Shown here: positions 53,886 through 64,000 of the stretch, in pieces
Position numbering within the stretch: the stretch's first letter is position 1
Layout: each line of letters opens with the position of its first letter
NCBI GenBank assembly: GCA_014898425.1
Contig: RCSZ01000022.1
Coordinates: 124,001 to 188,000, forward strand
Length of the DNA: 64,000 nucleotides
Reading direction: 5' to 3'
Origin: Botryotinia globosa
Lineage: Eukaryota > Ascomycota > Leotiomycetes > Helotiales > Sclerotiniaceae
Translations under genes and position numbers: made by a program
The notes under the pieces: generated by a model
Database searches by the model: none
Told to the model about the DNA's origin: nothing
What the model saw: the letters and a program-made list of their open reading frames with translations, nothing else

Positions 53886-54159
53886 AATGAAAATAAGTGA
53901 AGAACGAGATCATTACATTATAAACGCATATCCAGCTAGTAATTATCATGTTAAAGTGATATAAACAATAGCCTTTTGCTAATCGTGTATATATAGGCAT
54001 TTTTTTCGTGATAATTATATATTTCTAGAAAAACAGATGATTACTTCTATTACTAATATCATTCTAAATAAAAAAATACGCTTTCTAATTACAAAACTAG
54101 GTTTATTCACATTGATTTCGAAATAAATTTCAGATTGTAAATAGATTTATAGAAATAAA
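53886..54159. other. Short less AT-rich spacer
   Basis: Sequence between copy F and repeat U. It includes ACGCATATCCAGCTAGTAAT and similar normal-looking stretches; no gene seen. Confidence 0.4.
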
Positions 54160-54335
54160 CTTTAATAAATCTATTATTAAAATTAATACAAGGTAACAAT
54201 TAATATAAAATATGAATGTAAATATATAATAAGACGTTTTAGTAATTTATTCAAATTCTCTTTCAGAAACTATATATATATATAGATTATTTTAGTATTA
54301 GAATAATAATCAATTTAATCCCAATCCCACATCAA
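54160..54335 (+). repeat. Dispersed repeat family U, copy 2
   Basis: Direct-orientation partner of 25190-25365. It lacks most of the C and G found there. Confidence 0.5.
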
Positions 54336-54369
54336 TACTCATAGTACTTATTGGTTATTTTGTTTTCTT

Positions 54370-55620
54370 AATTTTGATGTATTTCAAGAGTTAAGAAATT
54401 TCGATATTGAAAATCTATATAACATTTTAATAAATATAAGAAGCTTGATAAAAGAACATCTCATTTATCATAATATAAAGGTCAAATTATGAATATCATA
54501 TTTCTAAAGAATTGTAAATCATATCAATTGAATCAAAGAATTTTAATAATATATTTAAAATTAGTATTTATTCTCATTTTCCTTATATCAAAACTAAACA
54601 AGACTGTATTAATTCAATCAAAGTTCAGAATAAGTTATCTTTCATTCTGATATGTTATATATTTCGATTCAATAAGTTTGTTTTTGATTTTGAAATATTC
54701 AAACTGATTCAAAAAAATGAGAATTTTATTAAAAAGAGATTTGAAAAATTATTCTTCAAAATTAATATTATTATCTACAGAATTGATTTCATGTTTTGAA
54801 GAGAAATAAAAAAATCTTGATATTAATTGAATAACACTTCGAAGGATAATTTTCCAGCATTTGATGTTTATTTCAAAATTTTGTCAATTACTAATTTCTT
54901 TATCTTAGTAATAAACAGAGATAAAACCTAGGTACTTAATACTTAATAAATTATAAGAGAAAAAATACTAATTATTCAAATACATGTAATAAAATAGACG
55001 TTGAGGTTTACTTAATGTAATATCGATCAAGAGAATATTTTATCTCCGAAAATGAATATTTATTTCAATAAATTGATATATGACTTCATTCAAAATGAAA
55101 TAATAAATTTATGATTATTATGTTATGTTTTCATTGTACAAGAAAAGAAATAACGTAGATAATTAGTACTCGTAGATAATTAGTACTTTGTATAATATTA
55201 AAATTAAGAAATTATACATTATTATTATAATATATGATTATTGTTATAATATATTTTTTGGAAGTAGGATTTTAATTAAATCAAAATTTCATTCATTTTG
55301 ATTTTATTAATCAACAAAATAATTGAAATCTTATTAATAATATAATATAATATAAGAATGATGCCTGGTTTTTTAGAAATAGAATAGATTTAATTATTAT
55401 TTCGTATCAAGATATTAAGATAATCTTTTTATGATTGATTGAAATTGGAAATTTGAATTCTAGATACTTAAAGGTTTAATATAAATAAGAATTGTTAATA
55501 TATCTGAAATCCATCTGAAATACAACCCAATATGTTATGTAATAATCAAAAGTAATTAAATTACTCGGTCGTATTTAAATAAACTTATTCACAAGAAAAA
55601 AGTTTATAGATTATAAAGAA
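54370..55620 (-). mobile_element. LINE fragment J (RNase H to RT)
   Basis: It aligns with copy A about 2370-3720. ATTGAAAATCTATATAAC and TTTTAATAAATATAAGAAGC match the RNase H region. The RT core on the minus strand, near 55485-55510, reads TAT ATT AAC AAT, the decayed Y-A-D-D. It overlaps copy F sequence by about 120 bp of element coordinates, so it is a separate copy, possibly the continuation of fragment K. Confidence 0.55.
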
Positions 55621-55780
55621 ATCAAATCCATGTTTCATTTGATTGTCTTTTTTATTGACTGATATTTTTAGAAAAATCAAAGATCCTCTTAATACTAATA
55701 ATGCTTACAATAATCTTCAATTCTTAGGAAAAATAGGTTTCATATTATAAATAAATTAGATTAAATTATTCGTCACATTT

Positions 55781-55794
55781 ACTTCAAAAAGACA
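55781..55794. repeat. Left target-site duplication of copy G
   Basis: ACTTCAAAAAGACA directly before the head; the right side reads ATTTCAAAAAGAG at about 61918-61930. Confidence 0.6.
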
Positions 55795-56104
55795 GATCAA
55801 CACAACATTCCAAAATCGAGGTATCTTTATATTTCTGATTTTATTATACAGAATTAACTTTTTATATTCTTTATAAATCTTTTTATTTAATTCAACAATT
55901 GTTTTTATAACAATATTATTAAATAATAAGTTTATAATATTGGATTGCTTTTTATAATTATCAAACTCTAGATTTATATATCTAATAAATCTATAATTCT
56001 TATTCAATTTTAATTAATTTTATATAATTAAAAAAAAAAGAAGTAAAATAAATATTCAAATATTTTTCCTTTTCAAAATCAATTATTATAATCAAAATAT
56101 TATT

Positions 56105-57360
56105 TTGAATATATTAAATATTATCAAAAAACAGTTTAACACTTTTGAATGTAATATGAAAAACAAATATATAATTATTATAAATTTTGTAATATTATTT
56201 AATATTTTTCTAATATTTTATACAAATATATTTAATATAGTTTTTGTAAAGAAATTTATTAGTTTTATAATTAATTTTATAATTATTATTATTTTTATTA
56301 ATATTATTATTTCTTTTATATTTTTTAATATTTATATTCAATTTTTTATTTATATTATATTTATTATCAATTTTAAAACCTTTATAAAGATAATTAAATC
56401 TAATAGTACAAATAATATTAGAAACAATATATCCTTTAAGTTTAGAAATATACAATCCAAAAAAACCTTTTATAATTTTATTTTAAAAAAAAATTCTATT
56501 TTGAATTATATTTAATATTAGAATTAAAAATTATTTATTAAATATAAACTTTTGATTTTATTCAATTGATCTTTTATCTTTATTTTTTAATAATATTTTA
56601 TAGAAATCATTAAAAACTTTTTTTTAATTAATATCCCAACAATTTTATTTATAATTATAAACTAAATTATTATCCCTACAATTAATAATATTTGTAATTT
56701 GTTTTATAACAAATACAATTAATAAAAAATATTATAAACACTAAATACTATATTTCTAATTATTCTAAAGATTTAATACAATTATATAATTATAGAAATC
56801 CCTATTTTCTTTATAAACCTAAATAATAAAATAATTATAATAAATAAGGTTTTTATTTTTAATAAAATCTTTATATAAACAAAAAAGTATTTAATTATTA
56901 TTAAATCTTTCAATTATAAAATTAATAAATATTCTAATAAAATTATTTGGATTATTTTATTTATTAAAATAATTTGCTTTTTTATTTTTTTCAATATTAA
57001 TAATTCTTTCAAATTAATTAAAAAGAAATATATTATAATTCGATATAATCTAGATTATTAAGAATACTACTTCCCTTTCAAATACAATCAATTTTCTTTT
57101 TGTATTTACTATAACTATTAAATAAATATATATAAAAAATTAATAAATATTAATTATATAATATTATTTAAATATATTAATTATTATAATTTATTTGAGA
57201 TTAAATATAACAAATATTCTATTACTTTTCAATATAAAAACAGCATTATAATATTTTCTATCAAAAACAAACTCAAAACTATTTAGAAAATAGAGAAGAT
57301 TCAATACAAAGTAATTAATATATTTATTGAAATCCCTAAAATAAAAATATTCAATATTCC
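56105..57360 (+). pseudogene. ORF1 relic of copy G (gag-like)
   Basis: The longest surviving frame of the window's LINEs: 136 codons are open from 56105. The translation aligns with that of copy D (N-I-L-N-I-I-K-K-Q-F near the start). The zinc-knuckle segment near 57170-57225 reads Y-I-N-Y-Y-N-L-F-E-I-K-Y-N-K-Y, with Tyr at the expected Cys and His positions. Stops follow the open N-terminal part. Confidence 0.6.
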
Positions 57361-57469
57361 TACAATTATAACTATAAAATTTATTAATAAATATAAACAC
57401 AATATTATTATTGTTTAATACAAACAGACTAGATTTATCCCTATTATTAATTAGATTCTAATCCAGGAC

Positions 57470-60400
57470 TAAATACAAACTCTTATAATTATAATCTAAA
57501 TACAAACTCTTGCAATTATAATCCAAATACAAACTTTTATAACTATAATTTAGATATTTATTCTCCTCTAAGTAAAAGTCCTTAAATTACACTCAAAAAT
57601 AAATAAAGGAAAGAATAAGGATATCTTTTATTATATACAAAATCTTAATAAACTTAATATATTCAATTCCAAAAAAATATTCTATTAATATCAATATAAT
57701 ATAATAAATCTTACAATAGAATTTATAATTAATAAATCCAATAATGCAATCTATAAATCTATTAAACCAATATTAATAAAAATATTTTTATATATACAAT
57801 AATTCTTATAATCTTTAATATTTAATGAATCGATATTATATATATTCAAAAATTCTAAATGATTATTAATATATAAACTCAAAACTATTCAAATTACAAT
57901 TATTACATTTTAATAAATTCCTAGGATTTTGAAAACCCCAAAAAACTAAATTATTTTTAGATTATAATATATATATACAAAGACGCTAATCTATATATAT
58001 AACAATATTGCTCTATATACAATAGAAATCTTCTTTAAATCGATATAAATAGAAATATTATACTCAATCTATACTATCAATTAAATAATAATAAGACAAT
58101 TGATTATATATTATATCTAATCCTATCATTTCAATACTTGGTAGAGAGCGATTTTAATATTTAATATTATATATTCAAATCAAAAATGTAATCCAGATAT
58201 AAGAGTTTAAATCTAATATATTAATTTAACAATAATAATATGGATTTTATTAATATCCCTAACGAACCTATATATAAGGTTAGTTATATTATTAATCTCA
58301 TCTTTTTAAACATCCTCTTTACCAAGATTATTATTAGAGAAAATATATATAATAGTTTGAATTATAAAATATAAATTATTATTATTCCAAAATAAAATAT
58401 AATCCTATTAAAATAATATTATTATAGAATTTCAAAAATAAAATTAAAAAAATTATTTAATTTAATATATATCAATATAGTTTATTTTTTTAATCCTTTC
58501 TTTTTTATAAATAAAATTATAATTGAGGTATATATAACAAACTTTATAATAATAATAAATATTACTATTTATATAATTAATAAACTTAATAAAAAAAATA
58601 ATAAAGTTATACCGTAATAGATTTTTAAATATAAAAAGATATATTAGAATCATTTTTATAAATGTAATATTTTAAATAAAAATATTCTTCAAATAATTTG
58701 AATTTTTTATAAAATAATTCGATAAATAAAATATAATTATTAAAAGAATATTATAAATAGAATTAAAAATAACAAAAAGTTTTATAAAATTATTAATTAA
58801 TATAAACTAGAATTTAATCTGAAATCGCTTTTATTATTTATTAATAAAAATTTTATTAAAGATATTATAAAAAAAACTAAAACTCTATACAAAAAGGTTC
58901 TCGATTGTTTTAATACTTTTGATAATTTTGAATACAATCTTTTTGAAAATTAAAATAAATCAGGTATTCTAAAATAATTCTAATCTATTTTGATAGAGAA
59001 AATCGAGTGTAATATTATTGGAGTTTTCAATATCTCTTTAGATATTGATTATATTATAATATAAATACTTAAAATCTACTAATCAATAGTTGATAATATT
59101 TTATATAGATTTTATAATTAATATTTAATACTCAATTTCATTTTGTAAGCCTAAAAGTTTATTAAAGTAATTATATTATTCAAAATTAATAAAAAGGATA
59201 AATTCTTTATTCACTTCTAGCAATTAATTATATTCATCTTCTATATTTTAAAAGATTTAAAGAGAATTGTAGCTTGCTATTTAATATAAATTATATTAAT
59301 CAATAGTATTTTTAGTTTATAATATAAAGAAGTTTTCTTTAAAAGAGCTGTTATGGATTTGATTATCTGCTTTATATATAATATAAAGATTATCTTTTTC
59401 TAAGAATTAGAAGTTATTATAATTACTATAGATATCCAAAATATTTTCAATATATTTCTAAAATGAAAATTACTAAAAAAAATAATCAGATAAGATTGAC
59501 TTTTAATTTTTCTAAAACTAATCGATTTCTTCCTTATTAATTAATATATTCGAATTTATTTAAAAAACTCGATTATATTTAATTATAGAGTTATATATAA
59601 AATATTATAAAATTTCCTTTTTTTTTTAATATTATATATATTATATTTAATTAAATTTATATTATAGAATACAGAATTATATTTCAAATATACTAATAAT
59701 CTTTGCCTATATCAAACCTTTCAATCCCTAAATATTAATATTCTTACTTTAACAAATAATATAAAGAAGATTCTTGAATGAAGTAATAATAATAAGATTG
59801 CTTTTGTTTTTAAAAAATTTAAAATAATCTATTTTATTAAAAAGAAAAGGAATTATATTTCTTTTTATATTATTAATAAAAAGTTTATTATTATGTTAAT
59901 CACTATAATCAAAAACGAAATATAATTTATTCTAAAATAATTCGAAATTTGGTTTGATAAAAAACTTTTTTTTAAAAAATATATAATTATAAGGATTATT
60001 AAAATTTGAATAATAATATATTATATCTATAGTTTTATAAAAATAATTGATAATTTTCTAGTTTTAGTTTTATATAAAGTTATTATTATCTATATATTTT
60101 ATTTTATTTTTATAAAATCAAAATATAGTTTAATAATAGAACAAAATCATTTTGTATTTAATATATTACCCACAATCTTACTATTTTCTTTTAAATAAAT
60201 TGATATATTGATTTATTAAAACAAATATTTGTTTTAATATTCAAAGATATATTTTCGATTTAAAAGATTATTTTAATAATTATTCTTTTTAAAGATATAA
60301 ATATTCTATTTATTAATATAATATTGAATAAAACCAAGTTTTATTTTATTATATATATCCAATTAATAAACACTTTCCATCTTATAATTCATCAAATCAT

Positions 60401-61050
60401 ATCTCTATTTATTATTAAAGATAAAAATATTAATTAATAATAAAAACCTAAAATCAAAATTTAATATCTAAAAATAATTCTTTTTAGTATTATATATTTT
60501 ATATTACAATCCTTATTTTTTTTTTTAAAATATTGAATAGATTTGATAAAGAATATTAATAAGGAAACAATAGCTATTAGCTTCAAAAAATAATAATTTC
60601 ATTTTTTTTTTGATAAGGTTTTAATCTTTTCAAATAATTTTAAATAAATTATTAATAAAAAGAGGCTTATTAAATATAAATATACAATATATTAAAATAA
60701 AAAGTAAATTACTATTAACTCAAATTCAATTAATAATATCTCGTATATCTTTGATTCAAAAGTAATTAAAACCTATATAAACTTCAAATATATTCTAAGA
60801 ATTCCTTTATTTAACAAATAATATTTATAACTCTATATCAATAATACTTTAATAATCTAATATCTATACAGCAATATATTCGATTTTTTTCAATAAACCT
60901 TTTATATTTATTAAAATGTTATATAAATCTTTAATATTAAGATTCATTAGTTTCCTAAATATATAAATATTAAAAGGAATAAGATTGCTAATAAACTTAT
61001 TAATCTTAGAATTTACAAATCTATTTAAAATCTAAAACCTATTTCAATAT
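57470..61050 (+). pseudogene. ORF2 relic of copy G
   Basis: RT catalytic codons at 59689-59700 are TAT ACT AAT AAT. The RNase H end at 60942-61000 reads F-P-K-Y-I-N-I-K-R-N-K-I-A-N-K-L, retaining the Pro of F-P-G-H and the Ala of A-D-K-L that other copies lost. AAT AAT TTT at about 60637 stands for D-G-S. Inactive through many stops. Confidence 0.75.
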
Positions 61051-61930
61051 CTATTATCAATAGAATAGAAATTATTATTAAAGGGTTTTATAATTGAATA
61101 AAATAGTTTTGATAAAAAAAACAATAATCCATTTTTTTAAGTATTTATAATAAATAGAATCTTGCTTATACAATTAAACTTTTTTTGGAATTGGATTTAT
61201 TAAAAAAAATATTATATTATATTCTAATTATATATACAGAATATAGAAATTTTATATAATATTATAAGAAATTCTAATATCAAAATATTAATTTGAAATG
61301 TTTTTATAATTATTAAAAAACTTTTGAGTATTTAATATTATATCGAAAATTGTTAATTTAATTTAGAAAAAAAATTTAAACAATCACTTTTATTTTTATC
61401 CTTATCGATAATAAAAAATCTTAATTATCTTTCGTTTTTAATATCACAATTATTAATATTAATCGAATTCTTTAGAATTATTTGGTTTTATATTAGCATT
61501 TGTTTCTATTAAAAATACCCAATCACCTTTCCCTTTTTTTCTTTTCCTTTTTCTTTTTTTTTAATTGGAATTTGTTTTTTCTTTGTTTAATTTAAATAAT
61601 AATTAAAAAATATAATAGAAGTATTATTTGATATTTATATATCTTATAAATATATATTTTTATAATTTATATTTATTTGTTTTTAAAGAATTATATTTGG
61701 TTTTTTAGAGTTCTGAAAATATTATTGGTTTTATTTCAATTAATAGAAAAAAAATCATTTAAATAGATTCTAACTTTTATATATATGAATTGTTTTCTAA
61801 GGTATTAGATAAATTTATAGTTTAATATGTTCCTATATTTCTTAAGAGGTTCCTAGGGTTAGCCTTAAGCTGGTTCAATAAATATTAATAAATACTACTA
61901 CTATTACTATTATTATTATTTCAAAAAGAG

Positions 61931-62219
61931 TGTTGTTAAATTTTTTAAAATGAAAATCCTATTAATTACTATGATTTATATTAGTTAAGAGATTATAATC
62001 ATTTCCGAATTCTAAAGCAGGAGGAAAAATCTTAATTGACATATAATGATCTAGATCCCTTCTTTTGATTCTGAATAATACAATAATCGTAGAAAGTTTA
62101 CATTTTTTTGAAAAAAAGTTAAATGTTACATATCAATTATATGACTTATAGACAAGTATCTGATTATTGATCAATGAATTTCAAATATTTATATAAACTG
62201 TAATATAATTTATAGTATA
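61931..62219. other. AT-rich spacer after copy G
   Basis: No gene or repeat recognised. Confidence 0.4.
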
Positions 62220-63130
62220 TTACTCTAACGTCATGAAAAGTGAATTGATTTACTTTTATACTATTAAAATTGATTTAGATTTACTAATGTGTTATTTAAG
62301 TTTTATAAAAACTCAATTCCATAGTTTTTAGATTAAAATCTACAATTTTGAAATCAGAAATCATAAAATTCGAAAGTTAAAATCAATATTGAAAAACTAG
62401 AATCTAAATTTGATAAATCAGATTCTAATTTCTAATTGTAGATTCTATATTTAATTTAATATTCTAGCTTCTAATTATAGACTCTATAATCTAAATCCTA
62501 GTTTTTAGTTTTTAATTCTAAATACTAACTTCTAACTATGGATTCTATATTTTGAATCCTAGATTTTATATATAGATTTTATATATAGATTTTATATATA
62601 GATTTTATATATAGATTTCATATATAGATTTCATATATAGATTTCATATATAGATTTCATATATAGATTTTATGTATACATTTTATATATACATTTTATA
62701 TATACATTTTAATTCTGAAAGATTAGAATTCAAATGATATAAGAATAAATTTAGAATACTTTTAGTGATGTAAGATTAATGTCTGAGGCTTTGAGTGTTA
62801 CAAGAGTAATTTATCGTATAATTTATTCCTAATAGAATATTATGAATTCCAATTATATTATGTTCTACAACCCTTTTCTCGGCTCTCTGTGGCTAGAAAT
62901 AATAAGATTGTTGTTACCAGTTTCCATAATCATTCTTCATACTTTTCAGGATCTATATCAATATTTGTATTATTCAGCTTATGGAAGTCTAAAACGAATA
63001 AAATTAATGTTCCTAGATTATTTCGAGATACAAATTTTGAAGCTATTCAAAGATTTCGAACACTTAAAAGAATAATCCGTGTATTGGCTTAGGCGGGGCG
63101 GATCTAATGAAAACTTTCAATTCGAAATCT
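62220..63130 (+). repeat. Dispersed repeat family R, copy 3
   Basis: 62220-62840 aligns with the reverse complement of 9430-10075, and 62840-63120 aligns with 25660-25940. It thus joins parts seen separately in copies 1 and 2. It keeps the most C and G of the three (for example GGCTTAGGCGGGGCGGATC). Two overlapping frames, 62842-63075 (77 codons) and 62889-63092, are open here but I do not recognise either peptide. Confidence 0.5.
62562..62711. repeat. 13-bp minisatellite, unit AGATTTTATATAT
   Basis: About 11.5 units. Four TTTCATATAT variants are clustered in the middle and three ACATTTTATATAT variants at the right end, so the array grew by local duplication of variant units. Confidence 0.95.
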
Positions 63131-63411
63131 AATAACAATAAATCCAAGAATCTGATATAACTTGCTTGGGTCTCGCTTTTGACTTGATATAGTATGGTAT
63201 AGTATGATATTGGTTTAAAATCTAAGAAGAAACTTCCCAAGAAGTATCAAGATAGATTATATTAAGGAATTATAACAAAATTCTATTTAAAAAATAAAAA
63301 ACCTTGAAATAATTCTTTTGTATATAAATAAATCGGGATTTTTGATTTTGTAATATTATAATTCTCTTATATATTTAAATATTATTCCAAGCTTTTATAT
63401 TATATAACTCG
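63131..63411. other. AT-rich spacer before copy H
   Basis: Contains repeated TATAGTATGGTATAGTATGATAT-type sequence at about 63188-63212. Nothing else recognised. Confidence 0.4.
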
Positions 63412-64000
63412 GATCGACACAACATCCCAAAATCGAGATATCTTTATAGTTTCGACTTTATTATATAGAATTAATTCTTTATATTTTTTATAAATCTTTT
63501 TATTTAATTTAATAATTACTTTTGTAATAATATTATTGAATAGCGAATTTATAATCCTAGATTATCCTTTATAATTATTAAACTTTAGATTTATATATTT
63601 ATTAGATCTATAATCTTTATTCAATTTTGATTAATTTTATATAATTAAAAAAAAAGAAATAGAATAAATATTTAAATATCTTTTTTTTTCAAAATTGATT
63701 ATTATAATCAAAATATTATTTCGAATATATCAAATATTATTAAAAAACAATTTGATATTTTTGAATACAGTATAAAAAGCAAATATACAATTATTATAGA
63801 TCTTATAATATTATTTAATATCTTTATAATATTCTATATAAACACATCTAATATAATCTTTATAAAAAACTTACTAGTTTTATAATTAATTTTATAATTA
63901 TTATTATTTCTATTAATATTACTATCCTTTTTATATTTTTTAATATCTATATCCAACTCTTTATTTATATTATATTCATTATTAGTTCTAAAATCTTTAT
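63412..64000 (+). mobile_element. Tad1-like LINE, copy H, 5' end only (cut by window edge)
   Basis: Begins GATCGACACAACATCCC at 63412 and follows copies D, E and G through the 5' UTR into the start of ORF1 (about 63722 onward, N-I-K-N-N-L-type decayed peptide). The rest lies beyond the window, so completeness is unknown. Confidence 0.85.

Larger units (their letters stand above)
55795..61917 (+). mobile_element. Tad1-like LINE, copy G, full length
   Basis: A 6.12-kb copy starting GATCAACACAACATTCC and ending AATAAATACTACTACTATT. It is collinear with copies D and E and about 30 bp longer upstream of the RT core; part of that comes from an extra repeated unit near 57480-57545. Flanked by a short diverged target-site duplication. 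All catalytic motifs are mutated. Confidence 0.9.

Overview
The window looks like nuclear heterochromatin of a filamentous ascomycete (inference). It is extremely AT-rich and I find no intact protein-coding gene. What fills it is transposon copies altered by C-to-T and G-to-A changes on both strands, the pattern left by fungal repeat-induced point mutation (RIP). No species is claimed.

The main component is one non-LTR retrotransposon (LINE) family of about 6.1 kb. It has a shared 5' end (GATCGACACAACATCCC), a degraded ORF1, an ORF2 with reverse transcriptase then RNase H, and a 3' UTR ending AATAAATACTACTAC. The codons for the RT catalytic Y-A-D-D are still findable as TAT-A(C/T)T-AAT-AAT, and the RNase H signature W-F-P-G-H..IEGNE..AD can be read piecemeal across copies. 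This is a Tad1-type element. Copies: A 1419-8209 (-), B 10141-16230 (-), C 19113-24867 (-), D 27426-33516 (+), E 34264-40352 (+), G 55795-61917 (+) and H 63412 to the window end (+). Broken copies: I 16253-17505 (+), K about 50700-51130 (-), F 51246-53885 (-), J about 54370-55620 (-), plus a tail scrap at 10090-10140. Target-site duplications can be read around A, B, C, D, E and G.

Other layers: a Ty3/gypsy polymerase relic split by copy E (33960-34263 and 40353-40480) and a probable second one at 43360-44010; a 735-bp unidentified insertion with GC-rich hairpins inside copy A; two smaller insertions inside copy C; and four dispersed, unclassified repeat families I call R, S, T and U. Between them lie 9-bp and 13-bp minisatellites and a 200-bp AAT microsatellite.

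Only the left edge (1-1418, continuing at 8210-8450 after copy A) has ordinary base composition. It may hold remnants of unique genic sequence, but I recognise no gene there. The window is therefore best read as a stack of nested insertions: gypsy and unclassified repeats at the base, older LINE fragments (I, K, J, tail scrap) above them, and younger full-length LINE copies on top. All sequence comparisons were made by eye and boundaries of degraded pieces are approximate.
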